A DNA stretch of 51,696 bases from Bacteroidota bacterium (GTDB lineage: Bacteria > Bacteroidota > Bacteroidia > UKL13-3): NCBI GenBank assembly GCA_027484685.1, contig JAIXSO010000070.1:1-51696 (forward strand), written 5' to 3'. The notes beneath the pieces are model-generated. The model ran no database searches and was not told the origin of the DNA. It worked only from the letters and a program-made list of their open reading frames with translations. Of the stretch, positions 16,801 to 23,835 are shown in pieces. Numbering within the stretch: position 1 is the stretch's first letter; every line of letters starts with the position of its first letter. Both the position numbers and the translations under genes were made by a program.

Positions 16801-18923
16801 TAAGTTTAAATGAAGGAAATAATACCGTAGATGTTAGGGTTACTGCTCAAGATGGCACAACAATAAAAACATACACTATAACAGTGACTAGAGAACCTTT
16901 GCTCATTACCTGGACTGGCGCTATTAGTAATGTTTGGGACATAGCATCTAATTGGAGTCCAACACAGATTCCAACCAGTGCTAATAATGTAATTATTGCA
17001 ACGTCAAGTAATAATCCTGTTTTGGGCTCAGGTGGTGCTACCGTTAGAAATGTTGCCATCAATAGTGGAGCAACTTTAACTCTAGCAGGAAATTTGATTA
17101 TAAGGGGTAATTTAAATACACAAGGAACATTAAATGCTTTAAGTGGTACACTTTTTTTTAATGGTTCAGTAGCGCAAACGGCTGACGCTAATGGAGGAAC
17201 TGTTCAAAACTTAACCATTGATAATGCAGCAGGTGTAACCTTAACAGGTGCATTGAATTTAACAGGTGTACTAACCCCTACTAGTGGAGTATTAACTACT
17301 GGAGGTTTTTTAACATTAAAATCATTTGCTAACTCAAGTGGAAGCATTGCTAGTAATTTGTCAGGTAGCAATTATATTTCGGGTAATGTTATAGTAGAAC
17401 GTTTTATTTCTGGTCAATCAAACCGAGGCAGGTGGCGCTTTTTATCATCACCTGTAAGTAATGCAACAATAGCTAGTTGGATGAATCAATTTTATGTAAC
17501 AGGTCCTGGCGATAGTGTTCCTGCAAACCGTGTGAATGGCTCAACATTAGGGACTTTAAATACCAACGGTTGGCATACCAATATGGCCAATATTTCATTC
17601 CCTAATTCAACTATGAACTCGAATGTAAATAGTGTAAAAACCACTTCGGTAAGAACCTATAACGAAGCAGTTATAACAGGCGATATAAATAGTGGATGGG
17701 AAAATTTAACAAGTAATACCCAAAACCTAACACCAGGCAGGGGATTTAGAGCATTTATTAGAGGAGATAAAAATGCACCTAACTCAGCCAATACACAATT
17801 AGGTTTAGGAGCAAATAGCAATATTCAAGGTGCCGTAAACCTAACTTTAACAGGCCCAGTAAACCAAGGCGAAATAAATGCCAACCCAACATTTACAAGT
17901 TCAGGTACTATTGGCAATGATGGTTGGAATTTAATCGGCAATCCTTACCCTTGTTCATATAATTTATTTGCACATATCAATGCACCAAGCAATAGCTCCT
18001 TTTTTGCTAATATAAGCCCAACGGTTTATGTTTATAGCGCAGTAACTGGAGGATATGTAAGTTATAATACTGCTGGAGGCGGAGTAAGTGCAGGTTTAGA
18101 TAATGGAATAATACCACCAGGGGCAGCATTTTTTATAAAAGCAACAGGTGCAAATCCAGTGTTTAAGTTCCAAGAAGCATATAAAACAACCAATAGTCAT
18201 TTGACTGGAGGCGTGCATAAAACGGAGATAAAAACGGAAGAATTTGGAATAAAATATTTTAAAGATACCACAGAAAGAGATTACACGGTTATCAAAATGT
18301 ATGATGGTGCAACTTTGAACAATGATGTGTATGATATAGTAAAAGTAAGAAACGAGAACTTAAATTTATCGGCTTATGGAACAGATTCGGTAAATTTAAC
18401 AGCGAGTGTATTACCGCCAATAGTGGAAGAAACCCGTATAAAATTAAATGTAGAAGCCAGCCAAATTGGAACGTATAATTTTGATTTTACCAATATGGAT
18501 AATTTTAATAAAGGTATTACTGTAAATTTATTTGATAGATATACCAACAAAACTATGGATGTTAGAAAAAATACTAAATACACTTTTGAAATGGGTCCAG
18601 ATAGCAACCAATGGGGCAATAATCGTTTTGAATTGATATTGAATTTAGACAAAACCAATGTAGATGAGTTTGCTTTATTAAACAAAACACAAATGTTGGT
18701 TTATCCAAACCCTGCTACCGATGTATTAAATATAAATATTAACAACACTAACTTTAAAAACTCAGAAGTAGTGGTTTATAATATTTCAGGTGCTGAAGTG
18801 TTAAAAACCAATATGGCAGTTAATAATGCTCAATTAAATATTGAAACATTATGCAATGGTGTTTATTTTGTAAAAGTAAGTAACGAAAACGGCTTTAATA
18901 AAACAGTAAAATTTGTGAAATAA
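10884..18923 (+). CDS. Giant T9SS surface protein: 4 x (TIG + seven FG-GAP-like blades)
   Basis: A 2679-residue secreted protein. The signal peptide (1-26, ends AVAQ) leads into four near-equal units of about 468 residues, each an IPT/TIG domain (starting near 28, 497, 964, 1432) followed by exactly seven repeats of about 55 residues. The blade pattern is KLVGTGN..QG.SVSLSADGNTAIVGG..DNSNQGAAWIFTRSG..W, close to FG-GAP_2 repeats, so each unit should fold as a TIG plus a seven-bladed propeller. After them come a cadherin-like beta-sandwich (about 1904-1998), a beta-rich stretch (2000-2200), a large C-terminal region and a type A T9SS sorting domain (about 2600-2679, starting LVYPNPATDVLN). Likely an adhesin on the cell surface. 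Neighbouring blades 4 and 5 are almost identical in DNA, pointing to recent duplication. The kinase/regulator pair lies upstream and a PID-CTERM-like gene downstream. Confidence 0.93.
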   Translation: MKNRFILALKNVLLIATLFFATKAVAQLPTITSFTPTSGSIGSLVTITGTNLSTPTALSIGGVSAIAVSRTATNIVAMVMPGAANGTISVTTAGGSATSSSSFSVIASVPPAAQQGNKLVGTGNEGSNSEQGYSISISADGNTAIVGGYTDNSSQGAVWIYTRSGGVWSQQGNKLVGTGNVGTALQGNSVSLSADGNTAIVGGYFDNSQQGAAWIFTRSGGVWSQQGNKLVGTGNIGVAQQGFSVSISADGNTAIVGGKDDNSQQGAAWIFTRSGSTWSQVGSKLVGTGSIGAAQQGNSVSLSADGNTAIVGGVLDNSNQGAVWIFARSGNVWSQQGDKLVGTGNVGAGRQGASVSLSADGNTAIVGGALDNSNQGAVWIYTRSGSVWSQQGNKLVGTGNVGAARQGSSVSLSADGNTAIVGGPGDNNNYGAAWVYTRSGGVWSQHDNKRVGVGSLGAVSQCRSVCLSADGNTAMIGASFDNSSLGAVWVFSGLAQPPTISSFSPTSGPIGTLVTIIGTNLATQTSLTIGGVSAIPISNTGTSLVAMVMPGATTGNISVANSSSSATSFSSFTITTNAVPVSQQGDKLVGTGNIGAAQQGTSISISSDGNTAIVGGFKDNSNEGAAWIYTRSGGVWSQQGNKLVGTGNVGAAQQGYSVGISADGNTAIVGGILDNSSQGAAWIFTRSGEVWTQQGNKLVGTGNSGAAQQGYSVSLSADGNTAIVGGIADFVNNGAAWVFNRISGVWRQQGSPLRGSGNTGAARRGSSVSLSADGNTAIIGGYSDNSNQGTAWIYIRSGGGWFQQGSKLVGTGNSGSAQQGRSVSISADGNTAIIGGSSDNSSQGAVWIFTRSGTTWNQQGNKLVGTSNIGASQQGCSVNLSADGNTAIVGGSADNGNIGSIWVYTRSGSVWSQYGSRFIGSGNIGNASQGVSVCLSADGNTAMIGGNTDDSNQGAAWVCFGNPPAPTITSFSPSSGAIGTLITITGSNLGTLSTLTIGGVNAIAISNNGTNLVAMVMPGTATGAINITTVGGTSISGSNFTVTANIPIGVQQGNKLVGTGNTGAANQGYSVSVSADGNTAIVGGYSDNTNQGAAWIYIRSGGVWSQQGSKLVGTGNSGAAQQGFSVGISADGNTAIVGGFADNNNTGAAWIFTRNGVTWSQQGNKLVGTGVVMTLAQQGRSVSISADGNTAIVGGIGDNTNQGAAWIFTRSAGVWSQQGSKLVGTGSTASARQGTSVCLSADGNTAIVGGNADNSNQGAAWVFTRSGNSWSQQGSKLVGTGNTGAAQQGFAVSISADGNTAIVGGNADNTNQGAAWIFTRSGGSWSQQGSKLAGTGNSGAANQGYSVSLSADGNTAMLGGYSDNTNQGATWAFTRSGNVWSQQGNKIIGTGNIGAAVQGVSVCLSADGNTAFIGGNIDNSNQGAAWVYISAPAPTFESFTPASGSIGSLVTISGTNLNTFSTSISIGGVNAIVVSNTGNSLVAMVMPGATTGTIVVNTNSGTATSSGNFTISTNLPIGIQQGSKIVGTGNTSNSSQGRSVSLSADGNTAIVGGHGDNANQGAAWIYTRSGGVWSQQGSKLVGTGVLGVAIQGTSVCISADGNTAIVGGSVDNSSVGAAWIFTRSGGVWTQQGNKLVGSGNTISSQQGTSVSISADGNTVVVGGSGDNVNQGAVWVFTRSGNIWSQQGSKLVGTGNSGAARQGASVSLSADGNTIIVGGIGDNSNQGASWIFVRNGGVWSQQGSKLVGTGNSGAAQQGTSVSLSANGNTAVVGGPSDNSNQGASWVFTRSGSTWSQQGSKLVGIANIGAAQQGRSVSLSADGNTAIVGGNSNNSNNGATWIFARSGSVWGPGLGAKFVIGTGNTGAAQQGFSVSLSAEGNTAIVGGFADNNNIGAAWVFVPSSNNANLSGLSLSSGTLNPSFASGTTSYTANVNNAISSITVTPTEEDTNSILHVRVNGGTYTLVNNGVASGSLSLNEGNNTVDVRVTAQDGTTIKTYTITVTREPLLITWTGAISNVWDIASNWSPTQIPTSANNVIIATSSNNPVLGSGGATVRNVAINSGATLTLAGNLIIRGNLNTQGTLNALSGTLFFNGSVAQTADANGGTVQNLTIDNAAGVTLTGALNLTGVLTPTSGVLTTGGFLTLKSFANSSGSIASNLSGSNYISGNVIVERFISGQSNRGRWRFLSSPVSNATIASWMNQFYVTGPGDSVPANRVNGSTLGTLNTNGWHTNMANISFPNSTMNSNVNSVKTTSVRTYNEAVITGDINSGWENLTSNTQNLTPGRGFRAFIRGDKNAPNSANTQLGLGANSNIQGAVNLTLTGPVNQGEINANPTFTSSGTIGNDGWNLIGNPYPCSYNLFAHINAPSNSSFFANISPTVYVYSAVTGGYVSYNTAGGGVSAGLDNGIIPPGAAFFIKATGANPVFKFQEAYKTTNSHLTGGVHKTEIKTEEFGIKYFKDTTERDYTVIKMYDGATLNNDVYDIVKVRNENLNLSAYGTDSVNLTASVLPPIVEETRIKLNVEASQIGTYNFDFTNMDNFNKGITVNLFDRYTNKTMDVRKNTKYTFEMGPDSNQWGNNRFELILNLDKTNVDEFALLNKTQMLVYPNPATDVLNININNTNFKNSEVVVYNISGAEVLKTNMAVNNAQLNIETLCNGVYFVKVSNENGFNKTVKFVK
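11220..16590 (+). repeat. 28 tandem 165-bp coding repeats in four blocks of seven
   Basis: Blocks lie at about 11220-12365, 12636-13770, 14031-15174 and 15437-16590, separated by TIG segments. Units start about 1.40 kb apart (12373, 13774, 15180). Repeats 4 and 5 of block 1 (about 11730-12058) share long identical DNA runs. In blocks 1-3 the seventh blade carries a distinct SVCLSADGNTA version. Confidence 0.88.
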
Positions 18924-18929
18924 ACTATA

Positions 18930-18974
18930 GTAAATAGACCATAGTCCATAGAATGAAAACTATGGTCTATTTAC
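18930..18974. repeat. Perfect 16-bp inverted repeat between giant gene and small gene
   Basis: GTAAATAGACCATAGT (18930-18945) and ACTATGGTCTATTTAC (18959-18974) pair perfectly around 13 nt. It is built from the ATAGACCATAG word also found at 5.1 and 50.6 kb. No T tract follows, so it may slow transcription or stabilise the upstream message rather than terminate. Confidence 0.75.
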
Positions 18975-19012
18975 CTAATTAATCTATCATCTCAATTAAC
19001 TAAACAACGAAA

Positions 19013-19201
19013 ATGAAAAAGACAGTAAAATATATATTGGTATTAGCCATAGCAACAGTAATTGGTTTTGGAGCGCAAGCACAACCAGGCAGTGGAGGCG
19101 GAGGGTTTGATGATGAACCACAAGATGTACCCTTAGATGGAGGCATAGTATTATTAGCAGCAGCAGGTGCTGCTTATGGATACAAAAAATTGAAAAAATA
19201 A
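19013..19201 (+). CDS. Tiny PID-CTERM-like secreted protein
   Basis: A 62-residue protein with signal peptide (1-23, ends GAQA), a Gly/Asp-rich mature stretch of only about 16 residues, and a C-terminal tripartite tail: PLDGG (40-44), a hydrophobic span (45-56, IVLLAAAGAAYG) and KKLKK. This is the layout of PID-CTERM and exosortase-type sorting signals of Bacteroidota (here Leu replaces Ile in PID). Such tails are thought to direct processing by an exosortase-like enzyme, none of which is encoded in this window. It lies 89 nt after the giant T9SS gene and ends at a terminator (19215-19258), so it may share its transcript. Its function is unknown. Confidence 0.8.
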   Translation: MKKTVKYILVLAIATVIGFGAQAQPGSGGGGFDDEPQDVPLDGGIVLLAAAGAAYGYKKLKK

Positions 19202-19214
19202 GAATTGTAGTAAT

Positions 19215-19258
19215 AAAAAAAGAGGCTGTTTTCGTAATTAAAAACAGCCTCTTTTTTT
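19215..19258. terminator. Bidirectional terminator between convergent genes
   Basis: An 18-bp perfect stem, AAAAAAAGAGGCTGTTTT (19215-19232) with AAAACAGCCTCTTTTTTT (19241-19258), around an 8-nt loop. It serves the small PID-CTERM-like gene (plus) and the transketolase C-terminal gene (minus, ends 19278). Confidence 0.9.
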
Positions 19259-19277
19259 AACTATTCAGGTGTAAAAT

Positions 19278-20234
19278 TTATTTTTTTCTAGCTATAACTT
19301 TCAATGCTTTTTCAACTATAGCATTAGCTGTTAAGCCATATTTTTCCATTAGTTGGTCAGGTGTTCCGCTTTCACCAAAACTATCGTTCACAGCTACCAT
19401 TTCTACTGGTGTTGGGTTATTAATAGCCAATAATTGGCAAATACTATCTCCCAAACCGCCATTCATTTGGTGTTCTTCGGCAGTTACAGCGCAACCAGTT
19501 TTAGCTACACTTGCCAAAATAGCTGAAGCATCTAATGGCTTAATGGTATGAATATTAATAATTTCTGCATTAATTCCTTTTTCTGCTAAAATATGCCCGG
19601 CTTCAATGGCTTTCCAAACCAAGTGGCCTGTAGCAAAAATACTTACATCGGTTCCTTCGTTAAGCATTAATGCTTTTCCAATTTCAAATTTTTGGTCTAC
19701 TGGAGTAAAATTAGGCACAGCCGGACGACCAAAACGTAAATAAACAGGTCCTTCATAATCGGCAATTGCCATGGTGGCTGCTTTGGTTTGGTTAAAATCG
19801 CACGGATTAATAACTACCATATTAGGTAACATTTTCATCAAACCAATATCTTCTAAAATTTGATGTGTTGCACCATCCTCGCCTAAAGTTAAGCCAGCGT
19901 GTGATGCACAAATTTTTACATTTTTATTGGAGTAAGCAATCGATTGGCGAATTTGGTCATAAACCCTGCCAGTTGAAAAATTAGCAAACGTGCCTGTAAA
20001 TGGAATATGGCCACCTATAGTTAAACCTGCTGCAACGCCCATCATATTTGCTTCTGCAATTCCTACTTGAAAAAAACGGTTTGGATTATCTTTAATAAAA
20101 GCATCCATTTTTAAAGAGCCAATTAAGTCGGCACAAAGCGCAACTACGCGTTCGTTTTGTTTTCCTAATTCGTGTAGTCCTTCGCCAAATCCACTTCTTG
20201 TATCTTTAATGTTTTGAATTTCAAACGTTTTCAT
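19278..20234 (-). CDS. Transketolase, C-terminal subunit (split enzyme)
   Basis: A 318-residue protein equal to the pyrimidine-binding and C-terminal domains of transketolase. The catalytic Glu61 sits in QVGIAEANMMGVAAGL; the middle domain shows SHAGLTLGEDGATHQ and VYLRFGRPAVP, and the C-terminal domain GHLVWKAIEAG. It must pair with the N-terminal subunit to move two-carbon units in the pentose phosphate pathway. That subunit is encoded on the same strand at 22861-23706, but two unrelated genes and a terminator lie between. This gene has its own promoter (20275-20303). Related split 1-deoxyxylulose-phosphate synthase-like proteins exist, but the residues fit transketolase better. Confidence 0.9.
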   Translation of the reverse strand: MKTFEIQNIKDTRSGFGEGLHELGKQNERVVALCADLIGSLKMDAFIKDNPNRFFQVGIAEANMMGVAAGLTIGGHIPFTGTFANFSTGRVYDQIRQSIAYSNKNVKICASHAGLTLGEDGATHQILEDIGLMKMLPNMVVINPCDFNQTKAATMAIADYEGPVYLRFGRPAVPNFTPVDQKFEIGKALMLNEGTDVSIFATGHLVWKAIEAGHILAEKGINAEIINIHTIKPLDASAILASVAKTGCAVTAEEHQMNGGLGDSICQLLAINNPTPVEMVAVNDSFGESGTPDQLMEKYGLTANAIVEKALKVIARKK

Positions 20235-20274
20235 GTGTAGGGTTGTTGTGTTTTCGTTATTTGTTATTGCTTCG

Positions 20275-20303
20275 CAAAATAATCAATGGAAAGCTAAAAC
20301 AAA
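20275..20303 (-). promoter_or_regulatory. Promoter of the transketolase C-subunit gene
   Basis: On the minus strand, TTTG (20303-20300), 17 nt, then TTATTTTG (20282-20275), one mismatch to TAnnTTTG. The start codon is 40 nt downstream. Confidence 0.4.
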
Positions 20304-20336
20304 CCTAATTTATTGCTATTATTATTAACAATTAAA

Positions 20337-20368
20337 ATAAAAAAGGCCGCCTTTTTGGGGCGACCTTT
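20337..20368 (-). terminator. Terminator after the 20391 lipoprotein gene
   Basis: On the minus strand AAAGGTCGCC (20368-20359) pairs with GGCGGCCTTT (20351-20342), followed by a T tract (A run 20337-20344 on the plus strand). It separates the lipoprotein from the transketolase C-subunit gene. Confidence 0.85.
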
Positions 20369-20390
20369 AAATTATTTTGTTTATTTAAAA

Positions 20391-21344
20391 TTAGTTTTGG
20401 ATAATTAAAACAACTTTAGTTGAGCCAGTTGCATCGGTAGCAACAGCAGTAAATTTAGCTAAACCTTTTACTCCGCTAGCAGTTTGGAAAGCATAAACAT
20501 CGCCAACAGCAATTGAAGTAACTTTTTCAGTTACGCCTGTAGCAAATGTTTCAGCGGCAAATGTATCATCAACCTTGGTGCTTGTTGCAATATTATCAAA
20601 TTGTGTAGCAGTAACTGTGGTAGTTTTAAACTTAGTAGCATTTTGACTTGCCCAAGTATTAATTTCTGAATTCCAAATTACTTTTGCTCCGTCCATATTA
20701 TTTGGTGCTGCAAATGCATTTTTATCGTTTTGACCGTAATAGTACACAAAATCAATATCACCAGAGTTTGTTCTGGCTGTGCCGGTTTCTCCAGGAGTGT
20801 AAGTTGTAAAGTTATTTGCTATACCTAAAAATTTGTAAGGAATAGCAGTATTTGTTTGCGCACCTAATTCAATTTCTTTTGATACAATTACTGCATTGTC
20901 ATTTACAATATTGTAGGTAATTGACGATGTGCCAGTTAGGCCTTTGTTGTCTTTTGCTGTAGCTGTAAAAGTAATTTTTGAGTTTACTGATGCTCCTAAT
21001 GAGTTAATTAAATCGGCTACAGAAATTGATTCTGTAAATCCATTCACTTGATCTGCTTCTAGTGACTCAAATGAGCTTGAACCAAATGTTTGTCCATCAA
21101 CTGCAATTTCTAATTTCATTGAATCGATAGTTGTTCCTGAAACGGGAGTAACAGCAATTTTCATAAACGAAAACACAAAAAAATTGTTGGTGTCAACTTT
21201 GTTAGTGCCAGTGCTATCAGTAATTGAAACTGTTGGGCCTGTTCCTGTTGGGGTTGTAGTAGTTGTTTCGTCTTTTTTACAAGATGTAACTGTTAAAGCA
21301 ATTGCAAAACCTGCAATAAATAGTGATTTGATTGTTTTTTTCAT
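20391..21344 (-). CDS. Lipoprotein of unknown function
   Basis: A 317-residue lipoprotein with lipobox VTSC (Cys22), then KKDE and a Thr/Pro/Gly linker. The rest is beta-rich: a likely Ig-like module at about 40-150 (ending KITFTATAKDNKGLTGTSSITYN, of bacterial cell-surface Ig style) and a second half of about 160 residues with DFVYYYGQNDKNAFAAPNN. No catalytic motif is seen and I cannot name the second half. Likely on the cell surface or the periplasmic face of the outer membrane. It has a full -7 box of its own (21388-21395) and a terminator after it, so it can be made as a single-gene message although it lies between the transketolase halves. Confidence 0.8.
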   Translation of the reverse strand: MKKTIKSLFIAGFAIALTVTSCKKDETTTTTPTGTGPTVSITDSTGTNKVDTNNFFVFSFMKIAVTPVSGTTIDSMKLEIAVDGQTFGSSSFESLEADQVNGFTESISVADLINSLGASVNSKITFTATAKDNKGLTGTSSITYNIVNDNAVIVSKEIELGAQTNTAIPYKFLGIANNFTTYTPGETGTARTNSGDIDFVYYYGQNDKNAFAAPNNMDGAKVIWNSEINTWASQNATKFKTTTVTATQFDNIATSTKVDDTFAAETFATGVTEKVTSIAVGDVYAFQTASGVKGLAKFTAVATDATGSTKVVLIIQN

Positions 21345-21387
21345 TTTGTTTTTCTTAAATGTTTTAGGCTTATTCTAAAAATCGTGC

Positions 21388-21395
21388 CAAAGGTA
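21388..21395 (-). promoter_or_regulatory. -7 box of the 20391 lipoprotein gene
   Basis: TACCTTTG on the minus strand, a full match to TAnnTTTG, 43 nt before the start codon. No -33 TTTG is evident upstream. Confidence 0.45.
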
Positions 21396-21406
21396 GTACT
21401 TTATTA

Positions 21407-22819
21407 TTAATTTAGTGTTAGATTAGTAGCTTGACTCGAAGTTATTTTAAATTCTCTGATAAATGTATTATTACTTCTTGTAGCACCTTTTCCGCGATAA
21501 ATTAGCTTATAATCACCTGGTTGTATAATCACTGTGTGGCGTTGTTGGTCTACTGGAAGTTTATGTACCCAAACTAACTCACCTCTAATTACCTGGTAAA
21601 TATCCATGTAAAATGTTTGTATTGGGCAGGTAATATTTAGTTTTCCAGGTTGTGGAATTTGTATGGTAGTAACCATATTTTGGTCAACAGAGGCATCTTT
21701 AAAAAACATTCTTGGTAAGGTAAGTACCTCTAAATCGTATTTTCCTACAATATATTTTTCTTTTTGATTGGCATTTTGAACATGTAAGGTTTTGTTTTGA
21801 TTACTTGGCCTTACTATAAATTTTAGGTTGTCGTAGTTGGTTAAACCATCAATTTTAACTAAAAGTTCGCCTTGTGGTGCATCAACCCCAATAACGGTGT
21901 GTTTACCTGCAGTTACAACTATATTATCTCTAACAATTGGTGGAATGGTGTGAACTACCATTTTATATTTGTACAATGGATCTAATAAAATTGTATCAGG
22001 ATTTCCGCGCTCATTAATGGTATGCATGTAATTATACAACATGGTGCCTCTTTCTGTTTCGTAAAAAGTCATGTTTACGTTGGTTTCTGTAGGGCGGCTG
22101 TAAATGTCCAATAAATTAACTTGAGCTGTGGTATTGTTCAGTGCTTGAGAAACAACCATATTTAGTACATCGTTAAATTGTTGTTCAGTATTGGCATCGT
22201 AATACCTGCCCACACATTCAAACGCCTTTTGAAAATCGGCTGTGCTACCCAATCCTATAATAAAAGGTTTTAAAACTACGCCTTTGCTTTGCAATGCCTC
22301 TGAAATAGCGCAAGGATCACCTTGACATTCTTCTATTCCATCGGTAATTAAAATAATTACGTTTCTGGTATTGGGTTCTAATGGAAAATCGTATGCCGCT
22401 TGCTGCAATGAATAGGCAATTAAAGTAGTTCCTTTTGGCGAAATAGATTGAATGCGTTTTTTTATATCATCGTGGTTGTTTTTCCTAAACGGAACTTCTA
22501 GTCTAGTATCACGGCAATCGCGCTTGGCGGGTGGCGAAGTATGGCCATAAACCCTGAGTGCAAGTTCCACATTTGCAGCGCCTTGTAAACTATCTACAAT
22601 ATTGGAAAGTAACTTTTTAGCTACGTTTATCCTGGTGTCTCGCTCCATTCGGGCAAACATACTTCCACTAGCATCTAACAAAAATAATATGCGAGTTTTT
22701 GCAGGACGGTAAATTTGTTGGGCATTTACAAAGCTAGTTTGTAAACCATTTAATAAAAAAACAGCTACCAAAATAAGTAGCCATTTTTTACACCAAATAT
22801 TTTTAAAATTATTTATCAA
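21407..22819 (-). CDS. Secreted von Willebrand factor A domain protein
   Basis: A 470-residue exported protein. The signal segment (about 12-33, WLLILVAVFLLNGLQTSFVNA) is followed by a VWA domain (about 42-235) with an intact MIDAS start, Asp49-Ala-Ser51-Gly-Ser53 (LFLLDASGSMFA), and the later acidic turn ILITDGIEECQGDPC. A metal-bound MIDAS binds protein ligands. The rest (about 240-470) is beta-rich with repeated short sandwich-like stretches and no named motif. The gene starts 41 nt after the transketolase N-subunit and so probably shares its transcript. VWA proteins serve many roles; a link to sugar metabolism is not suggested by sequence. Confidence 0.85.
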   Translation of the reverse strand: MINNFKNIWCKKWLLILVAVFLLNGLQTSFVNAQQIYRPAKTRILFLLDASGSMFARMERDTRINVAKKLLSNIVDSLQGAANVELALRVYGHTSPPAKRDCRDTRLEVPFRKNNHDDIKKRIQSISPKGTTLIAYSLQQAAYDFPLEPNTRNVIILITDGIEECQGDPCAISEALQSKGVVLKPFIIGLGSTADFQKAFECVGRYYDANTEQQFNDVLNMVVSQALNNTTAQVNLLDIYSRPTETNVNMTFYETERGTMLYNYMHTINERGNPDTILLDPLYKYKMVVHTIPPIVRDNIVVTAGKHTVIGVDAPQGELLVKIDGLTNYDNLKFIVRPSNQNKTLHVQNANQKEKYIVGKYDLEVLTLPRMFFKDASVDQNMVTTIQIPQPGKLNITCPIQTFYMDIYQVIRGELVWVHKLPVDQQRHTVIIQPGDYKLIYRGKGATRSNNTFIREFKITSSQATNLTLN

Positions 22820-22860
22820 GGTTGTTTTTATTAATAACGTTAATATTTAGCTTTTAAGTA

Positions 22861-23706
22861 TTAGTAATCGCCTAAGGTTTCTGGCAATTGGCTTAATGCG
22901 TTAGCAAGCTCTGCATCGTTTGGTGCTACGCCATGCCATTTGTGGCTTCCCATCATAAAATCTACCGGATAGCCCATTTCTGTTTTCATCATTATAAAAA
23001 TAGGTTGGCCTTTTCCTGTAGCATTTTTAGCTTCTTCCATGGTGGCTAATATACTTTCAAAATTATGCCCATCCATGTGTAACACTTTCCAACCAAAAGC
23101 TTTCATTTTATCTTCAATATCAGCACCAATTCCCATTACTTTTTGCGTGCTTCCATCTATTTGTTGGCCATTAAAATCAATGGTAACAATTAAATTATCT
23201 ACTTTATGGTGAGTGGCAAACATAAATGCTTCCCAGTTTTGTCCTTCTTGAATTTCACCATCGCCCATTAATACATAAACTAAATTTTTATCACCATTTA
23301 GTTTTTTAGCTAATGCTGCTCCTGCAGCTACCGAAACTCCTTGGCCTAATGAACCACTGGCCATTCTAATTCCTGGTAAGTGTTCTGCTGTAGCAGGATG
23401 GCCTTGTAAACGGCTATTTAATTTTCTAAAAGTGCTTAACTCACTTACTTCAAAATAGCCAGAACGAGCTAAAGCACTGTAAAATATGGGTGAAATATGT
23501 CCGTTCGACAAAAAGAAAACATCTTCTTCTTTAGCATCCATATCAAACGATGGATTGTGTTTCATAATATGAAAGTACAAAGCCGCAAGAAAATCAGCAC
23601 AGCCTAATGAACCACCAGGGTGACCCGATTTTACTGCGTGTACCATTCTTAATACGTCTCTGCGCATTTGACTTGAAATAGCTTGAAGTTGTTCTATGTT
23701 TGCCAT
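22861..23706 (-). CDS. Transketolase, N-terminal subunit (split enzyme)
   Basis: A 281-residue protein equal to the thiamine-diphosphate pyrophosphate-binding domain of transketolase. Motifs: SGHPGGSLG (27-35), FLSNGHISP (65-73), and the ThDP/Mg site GDGEIQEGQNWEA (148-160) closed by Asn179 in DFNGQ. It lacks the pyrimidine-binding and C-terminal domains, which are supplied by the gene at 19278-20234. In most genomes with split transketolase the two genes are adjacent; here 2.6 kb with a VWA and a lipoprotein gene lies between them. A candidate -7 box (TACATTCG, minus strand, 23740-23747) precedes it. Confidence 0.92.
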   Translation of the reverse strand: MANIEQLQAISSQMRRDVLRMVHAVKSGHPGGSLGCADFLAALYFHIMKHNPSFDMDAKEEDVFFLSNGHISPIFYSALARSGYFEVSELSTFRKLNSRLQGHPATAEHLPGIRMASGSLGQGVSVAAGAALAKKLNGDKNLVYVLMGDGEIQEGQNWEAFMFATHHKVDNLIVTIDFNGQQIDGSTQKVMGIGADIEDKMKAFGWKVLHMDGHNFESILATMEEAKNATGKGQPIFIMMKTEMGYPVDFMMGSHKWHGVAPNDAELANALSQLPETLGDY

Positions 23707-23835
23707 TTTTTTAAATAAATTTTTCTAAAATAATGAGTGCGAATGTAATTAAGCCAATTGGTTAAGCCATATTTTTGTTTACATAATTTTACCCATGTTA
23801 TGCCAATGTGTAATAAATTACAAAAATAATGCCAC

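Noticed and set aside
10884-18923. Polymorphic toxin (contact-dependent) reading of the giant protein
   Set aside because: The C-terminus is a T9SS sorting domain, not a toxin, and no immunity gene follows.
21407-23706. Functional link of the VWA protein with transketolase (metal chelatase-like complex)
   Set aside because: No MoxR-type ATPase is near, and the VWA protein is exported while transketolase is cytosolic.
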